From positions 7,804,001 to 7,868,000 of the forward strand of contig CM032230.1 in assembly GCA_019009955.1 (NCBI GenBank): 64,000 nucleotides of DNA, given 5' to 3'. The notes under the pieces were generated by a model that did not search any database, had not been told where the DNA came from, and was given only the letters and a program-made list of their open reading frames with translations. The translations under genes and the position numbers were made by a program. The DNA is from Riptortus pedestris. Its lineage: Eukaryota; Arthropoda; Insecta; Hemiptera; Alydidae. The stretch's first letter is position 1. Each line of letters starts with the position of its first letter. Shown piece after piece: positions 32,555 to 43,460 of the stretch.

Positions 32555-33121
32555 TTGTCTGTTAACGCTCTAGCGGTCGCAATTTTTGTTTGATCGTTAC
32601 CAAACTCGGAATTTAATCGTTTAATGTAAAAAAGGAAGATCAAGTTTCGTTAATGGCTGAAATCGGACCAGTGGGAGGGGGGGGTTTAGAGGGGAGAATT
32701 TTGAAAATTCTAAATATCTTGGTAATTAATTATGCGTCGCATCGAAAACTTGTATAGCAGAACTCTTATTGCAAATTCACTTTACAATAAATAGTGTTCT
32801 ATCCATTTTTTTCTATCTTGACTATTAACCGAGATATTTGCATTTGTATTCTGCGTGTGATTGCCAGTAGGCTATGTTCGGACTTTCCGGCGAGAGCTCT
32901 GGTGGCCGTTTCCATAACTATTCGCCCCTCGTGAATAGGTTTAGAGGTTAGGTTAACTGTTTTTTGGGGCTAGAAACTACTGGGTTGCTACGCCCTAAAT
33001 AATGTTTTAGGTTTAGAGGTTTCTTACTACTACAGTTGTTATTAGGCAGATTTCCTTTCCCTATTGCAAAACCACGTGGGAAATCTGCTTTAGTTTACGC
33101 AGCCCCTGCGTGACGGACTTT
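32375..33121 (-). mobile_element. HINE-like element E1 of a tandem cluster
   Basis: Reversed orientation: TTTTAGCAGATTTCCC hairpin end at left, (AT)n at about 32506-32550, and the 5' end 'cccctgcgtgacggacttt' at right. It carries private changes such as 'gaaaattctaaatatcttgg'. It begins a tandem array with a period of 1181 bases. Confidence 0.85.
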
Positions 33122-33555
33122 TTTAGTTTTCTGTCATCAGTAAACCACCACTCCTACTAATCAAATATGACAAGCTGTTATATCATGAACCATTAAATAC
33201 CACATATTTTTTTAATTGAACCATTACTGAGATACCTGCTATTTTTTTGGTGTGACCCTACCAATTAAGATTTTGCAGGTAATTAAGATTTTATGGGCTA
33301 TTATATGATTTTTATTTAATTTACACCAAGTCAGCAATTAAACTGTCTCTTGGAAATCTAAAGATTATATTAGGCAATGGCCGTGGTGGAGGGGATGGGC
33401 ATTGGACAGAGGAATATTTACAAATTCGAAATATCTCTGTAACAATTAGTCGAATAAAAAAATGTTATTCAAACAGAATTATTCGAATTTAAATTTTCTA
33501 CAAATATTCTTTATAGAGGTTTTCTCTGATTCGTATATTAACGGAGTCATTTGTG
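33122..33555. repeat. Spacer copy 1 of the tandem cluster
   Basis: About 434 bp, nearly identical to 34296-34736, including 'ctgagatacctgctattttt', 'ggcaatggccgtggtggagg' and 'cgtatattaacggagtcat'. It is itself weakly HINE-like. Confidence 0.85.
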
Positions 33556-33681
33556 TTTTAGCAGATTTCCCTTAAGGGAAATCAGCTATTGAGGTCGTAC
33601 TCATGACGCGAGTTTTGAAAAATTTCCTCAAATGTCCATCGATCCTACCCAGGAGATGACGAAAATGAGGTCCGTTCAAAA

Positions 33682-33727
<46 letters not shown>

Positions 33728-34295
33728 TATATTTGTCTGTTAACGCTCTAGCGGTCGCAATTTTTGTTTGATCGTTTACCAAACTCGGAATTTAATCGTT
33801 TAATGTAAAAAGGAAGATCAAGTTCGTTAATGGCTGAAATCGGACCAGTGGGAGGGGGGGGGTTTAGAGGGGGATTTTTGAAAATTCAAAATATCTCTCT
33901 GTTATTATGCGTCGGATCGAAAAATTGTATAGAATAAATCTTATTGCAAATTAAATTTACTAAAAATATTGTTCTATACATTTTTTTCTGTATCTTGACT
34001 ATTAACCGAGATATTTGCATTTGTATTCTGCGTGTGATTGCCAGTAGGCTATGTTCGGACTTTCCGGCGAGAGCTCTGGTGGCCGTTTCCATAACTATTC
34101 GCCCCTCGTGAATAGGTTTAGAGGTTTAGGTTAACTGTTTTTTTTGGGGCTAGAAACTACTGGGTTGCTACGCCCTAAATAATGTTTTAGGTTTAGAGGT
34201 TTCTTACTACTACAGTTGTTATTAGGCAGATTTCCCTATTGCAAAACCACGTGGGAAATCTGCTTAGGTTAAGCAGCCCCGGCGTGACGGACTTT
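33556..34295 (-). mobile_element. HINE-like element E2, chimeric middle copy
   Basis: Its left part agrees with E3 ('gagttttgaaaaatttcctc') and its right part with E1 ('ctcggaatttaatcgttta', 'tatcttgactattaacc', 'gattgccagtaggctatg', 'gaaactactgggttgctac'). The switch lies around the (AT)n tract near 33685-33732. Confidence 0.85.
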
Positions 34296-34736
34296 TTTAG
34301 TTTTCTGCCAACAGTAAACCCCCACTCCTACTAAGCAAATCTTAACAACAAGCTGTTATATCATGAACCATTAAATACCACATATTTTTTTAATTGAACC
34401 ATTACTGAGATACCTGCTATTTTTTTGGTGTGACCCTACCAATTAAGATTTTGCAGGTAATTAAGATTTTATGGGCTATTATATGATTTTTATTTAATCT
34501 ACACCAAAGTCAGCAATTAACCGTCTCATGGAAATCTAAAGATTATATTAGGCAATGGCCGTGGTGGAGGGGATGGGCATTGGACAGAGGAATATTTACA
34601 AATTCGAAATATCTCTGTAACAATTAGTCGAATAAAAAAAAATGTTATGCAAACAGTATTATTCGAATTAAAAATCTTCTACAAATATTCTTTATAGAGG
34701 TTTTCTCTGATTCGTATATTAACGGAGTCATTTGTG
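34296..34736. repeat. Spacer copy 2 of the tandem cluster
   Basis: Copy of 33122-33555 with a few substitutions and small indels (for example 'gccaacagtaaaccccc' for 'gtcatcagtaaaccacc'). Confidence 0.85.
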
Positions 34737-34857
34737 TTTTAGCAGATTTCCCTAAGGGAAATCAGCTATTGAGGTCGTACTCATGACGCGAGTTTTGAAA
34801 AATTTCCTCAAATGTCCATCGATCCTACCCAGGAGATGACGAAAATGAGGTCCGTTC

Positions 34858-34930
<73 letters not shown>

Positions 34931-35423
34931 TTGTCTGTTAAACGCTCTAGCGGTCGCGATTTTTGTTTGATCGTTACCAAACTTCATATTTAAGCGTTTT
35001 TACGTAAAAAGAGAGATCAAGTTCGTTAATGGCTGAAATCGGACCAGTGGGAGGGGGGGTTTAGGGAGGGGGGATTTTTGAAAATTCAAAATATCTCAGT
35101 TATTATACGTCGGATCGAACAATTGTATAGAATCAATCTTATTGTAAATTAAATTTACTATAAATATTGTTCTATACATTTATTCTGTATCTTGAATATT
35201 AACCGAGATATTTGCATTTGTATTGTGTTTGTGGTCGACGGAACCCCGCCATGTTCCGGACTCTCCGCCGAGAGCTCTGGTGGCCGTTTCCAGAACTATT
35301 CGTCCCTCGTGAATAGGTTTAGAGATCCCTTCCTACTACAGCTGTTATTAGGCGGATTTCTCTATTGTAAAACATCACGTGGGAAATCTGCTTAGTTTAC
35401 GCAGCCCCTACGTGACGGACTTT
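34737..35423 (-). mobile_element. HINE-like element E3 of the tandem cluster
   Basis: Complete reversed element with a long (AT)n at about 34863-34925. Its right part is of a different variant ('gtcgacggaaccccgccatg'), shared with the copy at 31826, and lacks the 'actactgggttgctac' insert of E1 and E2. Confidence 0.85.
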
Positions 35424-35798
35424 TTTGTTTTTTTGTTGTTTTTTTTTGGTTTGAGCGTTTTGTAAGTATCTATTCCTATTTATCCGACTTTCGCAGTAAG
35501 TGTATCAGTCGCTAAACGTCTGAAGTCCAACTAACGTATTAATTCATGTTTTTATAGGCATCAGGAGAAATAGAGAATGGTGAGATGCGATCATCAACTT
35601 ATGATATTCCAATGCGTGGGAAAACTGCAAGAGCAGCACCTGCGTGAGGGTTATTATGAATATAATTCAGATACATTTCAAAAGCTGGCAGATCATTTCT
35701 CATCTGATTAGGACATATCTTCATCCGGTGCATGAAATAATAATAATTAAGTAATAACCCCCAACTCATTTAATAAAATCCGTATGTGGACTAAAATC
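35424..35798. other. Spacer, T-rich then unassigned
   Basis: A T-rich stretch to about 35450 is followed by AT-rich sequence; a possible SINE remnant is seen near 35765-35785 ('catttaataaaatcc'). Confidence 0.35.
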
Positions 35799-36130
35799 AA
35801 AGTCCGTCACGAAGGGCCTGCGTAAAATAAACAGATTTCCCACATGGGGGTAAAGCAGACTTGTCGTCTTATCTCACAACATATTCTCTATTTATATGTA
35901 AAACACCGAAGAGTAGAAGGGGGGGGGGTTATTGATGGCAGAAAGCAAGGGATTACGACTAACTCGCGTAATACTTGAGCTAAGAAAAAAACGCATAGAA
36001 CAACTGTTGTAGAAAGTCATTAATTTAGCAAGATTGATTCTATGACATTTTCCAATTGGACTCATAATAAGGGATATATTTTAAATTTTCGAGTCCCCTC
36101 CCCTCCCTCTAAACACCCATTCCAGGTACG
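35799..36130 (+). mobile_element. HINE-like element, 5' half
   Basis: AAAGTCCGTCACGAAGGGC, 'aaataaacagatttcccac', later 'gactcataataagggatat' and 'ctccctctaaacaccc'. The 3' half is missing. Confidence 0.65.
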
Positions 36131-36499
36131 GTTTCTGCCTATAACAAATACAATCGCTATTGTTTAAAGAATCAGTAAAAAATCCAGTATGGTATAAATT
36201 GAATATACATTTTCGTTCTTTATAAGTATTTAGTGGACTGAGTGGGGTGAAATAAATAGTTCTGTGCACTTTTCAAGTTGTATATTAAAAACAATAAAAA
36301 ACTTCTTGGCATAAAATATTTACAGGTAACAAGTCTAGTAGTTTCACTATTCACTATGGTCCAGTTTGAATAGCCACAACTCAGTCACAGTCACACGAGA
36401 CACTAGATATTTTCTTTCGCATTTTCTAACTTTGCACGCAATCCGGTTAACTATTTTTACTAACTGAACATATTTTAAAAACCATCTGGTATTTTTTAT

Positions 36500-36680
36500 A
36501 CCGCGTGGTTATCATATTTGATAGCGAAACGACTCACGAGTACGTGCGTCGCCGCTACATCACCTCCCAATGACTCAGTCGCGGAAGCGAACAGGAGGAC
36601 GAATTATTCGGCCCAGACTGGTTCGTTGCTCCTCTGTAGAGTGCTCTTCCGCAATCAGTTTTAAATTTCAGGAGGCACCA
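36500..36680. promoter_or_regulatory. CpG-rich island, possible promoter or first exon
   Basis: Within AT-rich flanks this short stretch has many CpG dinucleotides ('cgaaacgactcacgagtacg', 'tgcgtcgccgctacatc', 'cagtcgcggaagcg') and no family repeat. An ATG at 36570 opens a 92-codon frame with no recognised domain. A promoter or untranslated first exon is possible; there is no direct proof. Confidence 0.25.
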
Positions 36681-37059
36681 TCTTTTCGTCCCATTGAACA
36701 ATGTGACAAATATTTTCCCATCTGGGTACATAATAATTTAGTAGTTAGAATAAGTTGCTCGACGACAATAGAATTTTTTTCATATAGTTTAATTCACAAT
36801 ATTACTGCTGAAAATAATTCCTATTGCACGAAAAAAATACCTGTTTAATATGTTCAACTTACCCAAAAAATGGTAATACAAATTTAGTTCAATGCTTACG
36901 TTACCATTCTGCTACACGCCTTTTAGTATATTTCCTTTAGGAAAGGAGCTATTGAGGTTGTACATCGACACAATTTTCGAAAAAATTCAAATCTATGTTC
37001 GTTAATAACATAGGGGAGAGCAAAGGGTGGTGGGTAGAAAATATCCAATGATTATTATT
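36681..37059. other. AT-rich spacer with a HINE-like trace
   Basis: A reversed, mutated 3' end may lie at 36925-36990 ('agtatatttcctttaggaaa', 'gaggttgtacatcgac'). Confidence 0.35.
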
Positions 37060-37172
37060 TATTAACGTCTAATTGGTGCAACTGATGCTAATAAGGACGG
37101 GGAACCACTATTTTCTAGCAAGGATGGGAATAAGGATTTTATTTAATGAGTTCGTTACTAAATAAATTCACG
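37060..37172 (-). repeat. tRNA-SINE body, inverted pair member
   Basis: 'ttattaacgtctaattggtg', 'aaggattttatttaatgagt', 'cgttactaaataaattc' reversed. It faces the + copy that follows. Confidence 0.65.
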
Positions 37173-37305
37173 CCTGGGCGATATGATTTTACGAACCCAT
37201 TAAATAAAATCCTTAGTCCCACCCTGGCAAGAAAGGATGGTAACCTGTAGATAACCCATCCCATTTAGCCATAGTAGCAAAAAGTGGACGTTAATAAATA
37301 ATAGT
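37173..37305 (+). repeat. tRNA-SINE body
   Basis: 'cgcctgggcgatatgatttt', 'attaaataaaatccttagtc', 'gatggtaacctgtagataac', 'aaaagtggacgttaataaat'. Confidence 0.7.
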
Positions 37306-37968
37306 AATGATCTTAATATCGGTTATTATAATTCGGATCGACCAATTCCTGCTAGAGTTGTTACTAATGTCTTATTCCAAGCGAAGATACCAAATATTGT
37401 TTTCAATGGACCTTTATTGCCTAAGACACATGAAGTTACTTAGCGTGATGGCATCAATTAATATTATATTGACCACTCACTTCCACTCATCGGACTGTTT
37501 TCTTTTTTTGGAAATATAGAATATATGCTGAGATGAGATCAGTAGTGTGTCATTCCAACATGTGGGAAATCTTAGTTTACGCAGATTTAATTTTTTGGGG
37601 TTTCCAGCCAAAAGATCGTTCTCGTTTACGAGCTGCTTATGAAAAGCTTTTGACATGTTTAGGGAGCAGCGATTTGCCATTATGAGATGTTGGATACAGG
37701 TTCCCTAGCGTGAGAAGTGTCCAGACGGGAAGTGAGTGACTACCCGAGGGTACGAGAGGGGTGGCAGACTCCCAGACACATGGACCGTGGGAACTAGCCC
37801 CAACCCTTCTCACAGGGGATGGAGTATCTGTCCCCCAACCTCCGTATTGGAGTATACAAACATCTACAAATGTGATGCAAGCTGCTATAAAACATGCTCA
37901 CATAAGACAAAATTCTTCCAAAAATTAACTTTTTAATGTCCCTCATATAAGCCACCATTTGTTTACCT
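37306..37968. other. Mosaic, no gene recognised
   Basis: HINE-like words appear near 37310-37330 and 37555-37590. The rest, including a GC-richer stretch 37690-37860, is unassigned. Confidence 0.3.
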
Positions 37969-38420
37969 TTTAGCAGATCTCCCTTAAGGGAAAACAGCTA
38001 TACATATAAAATTGTGACCTCTAGATCTGTAGCAGATGTATACCAGGTGGCAATTTTTGTTTTATCGTTACCATACTTGATCTATACTTGTTGATGTAAA
38101 ACTAAAGATCGAGTTCGTTGACAGCTATAATCGAACAATGGGGGAGGAGTGATTTAGAGGAGGAAATTTCGAAAATTCAAAATATCTTCGTTATTGTATC
38201 TCTGATCAAAATATTATATAGAAGCAATCATATTGGAAATTTAATTCTTTATAAATATTGTGTTTCACTATGTTGATTATTAACCAAGATATTTGCAATT
38301 TTGAGTTTTCACCCTAACAATAAGTAAACCCAAACCCCAATGAGCTGTTGCAAAAATTGAGTGAATCATCAATTAAGATTTTACCTTTTTGTCTTAAGAA
38401 TGTTTATTTAACTGTTTCAG
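37969..38420 (-). mobile_element. HINE-like element, 3' half
   Basis: End TTTTAGCAGATCTCCCTTAA at about 37970, then 'tttatcgttaccatacttg', 'gttcgttgacagctataatc', 'aatatcttcgttattgtatc'. In place of the AT tract it has 'atacatataaaattgtgacc', close to the Helitron 5' start, suggesting an old rearrangement. Confidence 0.6.
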
Positions 38421-38820
38421 TCAACACTAAAGATCATATTTGCCATAGGCTGAAATCACACCTGGAATAGGGGGGGGCAATTGGTTTAAGGGAAATTGTG
38501 ATTGAAGTTTGCGGGGAAAAAAAATTGTTTTTATTGGTGACCATTGCCATTAAATTACGAAGAACAAATAAGAATATTCGGTCCGGAATAAAAATATATT
38601 GTTTTTTTTTTTTTTTTTTTTTAAATAATTACCTTTTTAAGAATTTGTAATATATATTCACATACACCACTCTTTATTTTCATAGTAACACAACACAATA
38701 ATTTATTCTTTACATGGTCATACAATACAACAATCCATTCTTCTGGATGTGTCATTTTATCATATGTTGAATACAAGGTATTGATATACCACAGAATTTT
38801 TAAGTAATTTGTATTAATAA

Positions 38821-39738
38821 CTAGCTGTACCCAGCGCGCGTTGCTACGCCACCACCTAAAATACTAAATTATGATAAAGATTATATAATAAAAGTTTTTC
38901 TAAATATCAAATTAAACATATTTTGCCATGTGCGCGTTCGCCCCCCCCCCAAAAAAAAAGAAAACAATAGAAAACGAAATATGACAATTTTTCATTTCAT
39001 GCCTCCCTAACAACCCCCAGGAGTGGTTCATTCCTAAAAATATTAATATAGCTTATAGTCAAAAATACTGAGTTTCATTGATTTCGATTTAGTCTTTCGT
39101 GCCCTACAGCATTGTTGAACTCTTCTATAGATTTCCGTGTATACCTCACTTATACTTCGTTATACGGAAAAAGTGCATTTATCAAAAGTTACTTTAAATA
39201 AAAAAAGAAACAACTTTTGTTATGTGCATAATTGCCGAAATACCAAAAGGAAACAAAATACCGTTATTTTTAATATCAGACCTCCCTTATAACCCCCACT
39301 CCTGTTCGTACCTCGAAATTTTAATACAGCTTATAATCAGGAAAGTGTTAATACCAAATCACATATGGAGTTTCCTTTAGTTCGGTTGAGTCTTTTGTGC
39401 CATATAAAATTGTTGACTCCCACTATTGTTTTTTGCGTATAACTCATTTATACTTCGGTATACGACAAAAGAGTATATTACAAAAGTTACTCTAAATAAA
39501 AAAATAAACAACTTATGTGCATATTTTCCGTAAAACCAATAAGAGACGAAATATCGCTATTTTTAATTTCAGGCCTCCCTTATAACCCCCACTCCTGTTC
39601 GTCTCAGAGAATACTAATGTAGCCAGAAACCTAGCCTGAGTTAGTAGTAATATGCATACCAAGTTTCATAAAATTCGGTTCAGCCATTTACGAGTCTATA
39701 AAGGACATACAAACAAACATTCATTTTTATATATAAGA
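38821..39738 (-). mobile_element. Non-autonomous Helitron, complete ends
   Basis: On the minus strand it begins A|TCTTATATATAAAAATGAAT at 39738 and ends 'gctgggtacagCTAG' at 38821, followed by T. The target was AATAA|TTATT, an A-T site without duplication. Internal repeats are marked by 'cccccactcctgttcgt' near 39294 and 39591, about 297 bp apart. No protein-coding capacity. Confidence 0.85.
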
Positions 39739-39857
39739 TTATTAATTACACATGGTGTTAACTTAATTTAATATCTATTTATTTTGTTAAATTTTGATGG
39801 GGAAATGACATTACGCTTAATGAACCCCACTTTTTAATTTGGTAAGTATTTTAATAG

Positions 39858-40075
39858 GAAAAAGTCCATCCCGCAGACGTTATCTAAGCAGATTTCCCAC
39901 GGGTTCCATATGTTTCGTGGCTTGTCTGCCACTTCTTCACGGTCCAGTCCTATTAAAAAAAACATTTTTTTTTTTAAACACAACGATAATTCATTGCTCA
40001 TGAAATAAACGTACGGTGGCGGCAGTGGATAACGACCTCCACGAGACACGGTAAGAAGTGGCCTCCACCTGTTCT
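39858..40075. mobile_element. HINE-like 5' relic with a small inverted repeat
   Basis: 'aaaaagtccatcccgcagac' and 'ctaagcagatttcccacgg' mark a 5' end. 'gtctgccacttcttcacgg' at about 39925 is echoed in inverse by 'acacggtaagaagtggcc' at about 40047. Confidence 0.45.
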
Positions 40076-40227
40076 GGTAGACAAAGTAGAATTACAGATT
40101 AAAATTGAATGTACCTGATACGGTAATGGGCACCATAGCTACTTGCCAACCCCGCACAGCACCACTAACATATGTTTATAAACAGCTGACTACTCTTATG
40201 ACACCACCACGAATACCCCATGAATAA

Positions 40228-40523
40228 TAATGTCCATCGATCCTACCCAGGTGATGAAAATGAGGTTCGTTCAGAATTTTGTATATATAAATATGTCTGC
40301 AACAATTTCTTGTCGCAATTTTTGTTTGATTGTTACCAAACTCGATATTTAAACGTTTTATGTAAAAATAAAGTTCGTTAACGGGTGAAATCGGACAGGG
40401 GGAGGGGAGGTTTAGAGGGGAAATTTCGAAAATTCACGTTATCTCCGTTAATGTACGTTGGATCGCAAAAAATGTATAGAACAAATCGTATTGCAAATTA
40501 AATGTACTATAAATATTTCTATG
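40228..40523 (-). mobile_element. HINE-like element, left part, split by a SINE
   Basis: 'gtccatcgatcctacccagg', 'atgaggttcgttcagaattt', 'tttgattgttaccaaactcg', 'ggtgaaatcggacaggggg', 'aatgtactataaatatttct'. It resumes after the SINE with 'cacatttattctctatcttg' (about 40780). Confidence 0.75.
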
Positions 40524-40745
40524 GGGCTCAGGTTGGCCGTGCGAGATAGGATATTGGTTCTGATCTCGTGAGGTAGACTTAGGGTGGCGTGTTCGATTCC
40601 CGCCCTGGGCAGTAGAAATTTATTTAGTGACGGACTCACTAAATAAACTCCTTAAGCCCACTCTGGCTTGAAAGGGGGTGCTAACCTGTAGACAACCCGG
40701 CCCGATTAGCTTAGTAGCATAAAGTGGACGTTAAAAAAAAAAAAT
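40524..40745 (+). repeat. tRNA-derived SINE inserted in a HINE-like element
   Basis: Starts GGGGCTCAGGTTGGCCGTG, B-box-like 'gtgttcgattcccgccctgg', body 'tttagtgacggactcactaa', 'ctggcttgaaagggggtgc', end 'agtggacgtt' plus an A-rich tail running into (AT)n. Confidence 0.8.
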
Positions 40746-40746
40746 A

Positions 40747-40784
<38 letters not shown>

Positions 40785-41000
40785 TTATTCTCTATCTTGA
40801 ATATTAACCGAGATATTTGAATTTTTCAGTTTTGAGTCTCCTACAAACCCCCACTTCTACTCATTTCATATTAACAATAAGCTATTATCTCATGAACCTG
40901 TTCATTCTAAGGTTAAATGCCCCATAGTTTTAATTGAACTTTTATTTTGAGGGATACGAATACGTTATGTGATGAGGTCTTCGATATTTAAACATTTTAC
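40746..41000 (-). mobile_element. HINE-like element, right remnant
   Basis: (AT)n, then 'ttattctctatcttgaatat', 'aaccgagatatttgaa', 'aacaataagctattatctca' continue the interrupted copy into a region like the spacer of the tandem cluster. Confidence 0.6.
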
Positions 41001-41094
41001 GAACAACGAAGATCAAGATTGCTAATGACTGTAATCTGACAGGATAATGATAGGGGGGGGGTGGTGTATTAGAGGAGGGAAATATTGTATTTTA

Positions 41095-41268
41095 TTTTGT
41101 TTATTATTATTTACGTCCACTTTATGCTACTAGGCTAATCGGGACGGGTTGTCTACTGGTTACAAGTAAGGGTGGGCTCAAGGATTTTATTTAGTGAGTC
41201 CGTCACTAAATAAATTTCTACTGCCCAGGGCGGGAATCGAACCACTCTAGGTCTACTACGCGAGATTG
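41095..41268 (-). repeat. tRNA-SINE
   Basis: Reversed: 'ttacgtccactttatgctac', 'aatcgggacgggttgtctac', 'agtccgtcactaaataaatt', 'gcccagggcgggaatcgaac', 'actctaggtctactacgcga'. It lies inverted to the copy at 40524 at a distance of 350 bp and is close to it in sequence. Confidence 0.8.
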
Positions 41269-42238
41269 GAAATATTGTATACTAGCTAAAAGACCCGGCA
41301 TCGCTCCGAATATCTTAATAATAAAAGTATTCTTTAGCAAGGCTTTGCTATCCACAATATTTTTTTTTAATTTCTCGTCTCTAGTGTACGTATCATTAGC
41401 AACTGAACTGATGCCCCTTCACTACATACAAAAGCCATGCAGGGGCTACATAAAATAAAAAAAACAAAAAAAAAAAAGGTTTCCCAAGTGATGACATGAC
41501 ACACTATTGTAAAAATCCGATGAGGAGACGGTGGCGGTCAATATAGTCATAATTAATGACGTCATCACACTAAGGTCCATTGAAAACAATATTTGGTATT
41601 TTTGCTAGAAATAAGACTTCTTATGATATATTAGCTCCACATTAAAGTGCAAATGACAAAAAGTGGGTGTTTAGGCTGAAAACTAAGAAATGTCAATATC
41701 TCGGTTACTATTGAAGACAGAGAAAACATGTATATAACGACATCTATGAGAAATTTTCAGTGAGATTGCCTCCGTACAATATTTTGATGCGACTCGTAAT
41801 AACGGAGATATTTGGAATTTTCGAAATTTTCCCTTCTAATCCCTCTCTCTCACATCCAATTTCAGTCTTAACGCACCTGATCTTTACGACCTTCTAACGA
41901 AGGTATTTCGAATTTTCGACATTCCCTCCCTATAACCCTCCCCCCTTCACCCTAACCAATTCCAGCCATTACAAACTTGATTTTTAGTTTATCTGAAACG
42001 CTAATATATCGAGTTTGGTAACGATAGACTAGAGCGGTAACAGACAAAGATATACTTATTTAAAGACTGAAAGCTAAGAAATTCTAATATTTGTGTTATT
42101 ATTGAAAATAGAGAAAACATGTATATAACAACATTTATACAATATTAACGGAGATATTTGGAATTTTCGAAATTCCCCATTCTAACCCCTCCCTCTCACT
42201 GGTCCGTTATTTTAGCCGTTAAGGAACCTGATCTTCAA
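41269..42238 (+). mobile_element. Cluster of HINE-like fragments
   Basis: Partial + copies are repeated: 'aatatctcggttactattg' (41695), 'actcgtaataacggagatat' (41796), 'tatcgagtttggtaacgat' (42005), then again 'attattgaaaatagagaaaa' (42098) and 'attaacggagatatttgga' (42150). The two partial copies are about 360 bp apart. Confidence 0.6.
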
Positions 42239-42361
42239 TTTTAACAGATTTCCCTTAAGGGACCCCTCAATAGGTTCTACTCATGACGGAATTTTCGACA
42301 TTTTTCTTCAAATGTCCATCGATCCTACCTAGTAGATGACGAAAATGAGGTCCGTTCAAAA

Positions 42362-42413
<52 letters not shown>

Positions 42414-42850
42414 CTGTTACCGCTCTAGCGGTCGCAATTTTTGTTTGATCGTTACCAAACTCGATATTTAGTCGTTTTATGTAAAAGGAAAGATCAAATT
42501 CGTTAATGGCTGAAATCGGACCAGTGGGAGGGGGGGTTTAGAAGGGAGGATTTTCTAAAATTTGAAATATTTCCGTTACTATATGTCGGATCGAAAAATT
42601 GTATAGAATCAATCTTATTGCAAATTAAATTTACTATAAATATTGTTATATACATTTATTCCCTATCTTGCATATTAACCGAGATATTTGCAATTTTATG
42701 AAATCGGGGCAGATAACAGATGAAAGTGAGTTTCCCGCCAAAACAAGGTCGGCCGTTTTCTTAACTCTTCGGGTCTCGTGAAATTTCTCTATTGTATAAC
42801 TTCACATGGGAAATCTGTTTAGTTTACGTGGGCCCTGCGTGACGGACTTT
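42239..42850 (-). mobile_element. HINE-like element, complete ends
   Basis: TTTTAACAGATTTCCC and a damaged hairpin at left, (AT)n at about 42366-42408, 'gcggtcgcaatttttgtttg', 'ggctgaaatcggaccagtgg', and at right 'gtttagtttacgtgggcc', 'ctgcgtgacggacttt'. Confidence 0.8.
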
Positions 42851-42959
42851 TACTTAAAACGCTTAAAAATCGAATTTGAAACTGGTCAAACAAAAATTGC
42901 GAATGCTAGAAGGGTAAATGATAATTTTGAACGGACCTCATTTTCGTCATCTTCTAGAT
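42851..42959 (+). mobile_element. HINE-like fragment, left of hAT insertion
   Basis: 'aaatcgaatttgaaactgg', 'tcaaacaaaaattgcgaatg', 'ttttgaacggacctcatttt', 'cgtcatcttctagat'. It continues at 43401-43460 after the MITE. Confidence 0.7.
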
Positions 42960-43400
42960 CAGGGCTTCTGAAACTATGGGTCGCGACCCCATTTGGAGTC
43001 GCGTAGCAAAATTCTGGGGTCGCGAGAGATAAAAAAACAATTTATGTTTTATCTTAAGTTACAACTTATCATTAAATTTTAACTTATACTTTAATTTAAT
43101 ACTTACCACGCAACTATTTGAGTATATTTGAGAGAATTAAGACGGTCAGAATCCACTTTTATTTTTGAAACTATAATAAATACAATTTTTTTATTTTTTG
43201 TGCAATTTTTAATTTTAGATTTTTGTATGTTTCAAAACGAATTCTAAACTTATATATATTTTCATATGTATATGTATATTGTTACCTAATTAATAAATCA
43301 TCAAAAAATATTATTATTTTTCTTTTATATTTGTATGGGGTCGTCAAGAAACTCACAATCATAAATGGGGTCGTAAATTACAAAAGTTTAAGAAGCCCTG
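42960..43400. mobile_element. hAT-type MITE with perfect 8-bp target duplication
   Basis: Termini are CAGGGCTTCTGAAACT at left and AGTTTAAGAAGCCCTG at right (inverted, one mismatch), each with GGGTCGCGAC/GGGGTCGT-type subterminal words. TTCTAGAT occurs immediately on both sides (42952-42959 and 43401-43408), an 8-bp duplication as made by hAT transposases. The length is 441 bp with no transposase. It interrupts a HINE-like copy and is therefore younger than it. Confidence 0.92.
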
Positions 43401-43460
43401 TTCTAGATCGGTGGACATTTGTGGAAATTTTCCGAAAATCGCGTCCTCAATAGATTCTAA
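43401..43460 (+). mobile_element. HINE-like fragment, right of hAT insertion
   Basis: 'tagatcggtggacatttgtg', 'gaaaatcgcgtcctcaatag' continue the element interrupted at 42959. Confidence 0.7.
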
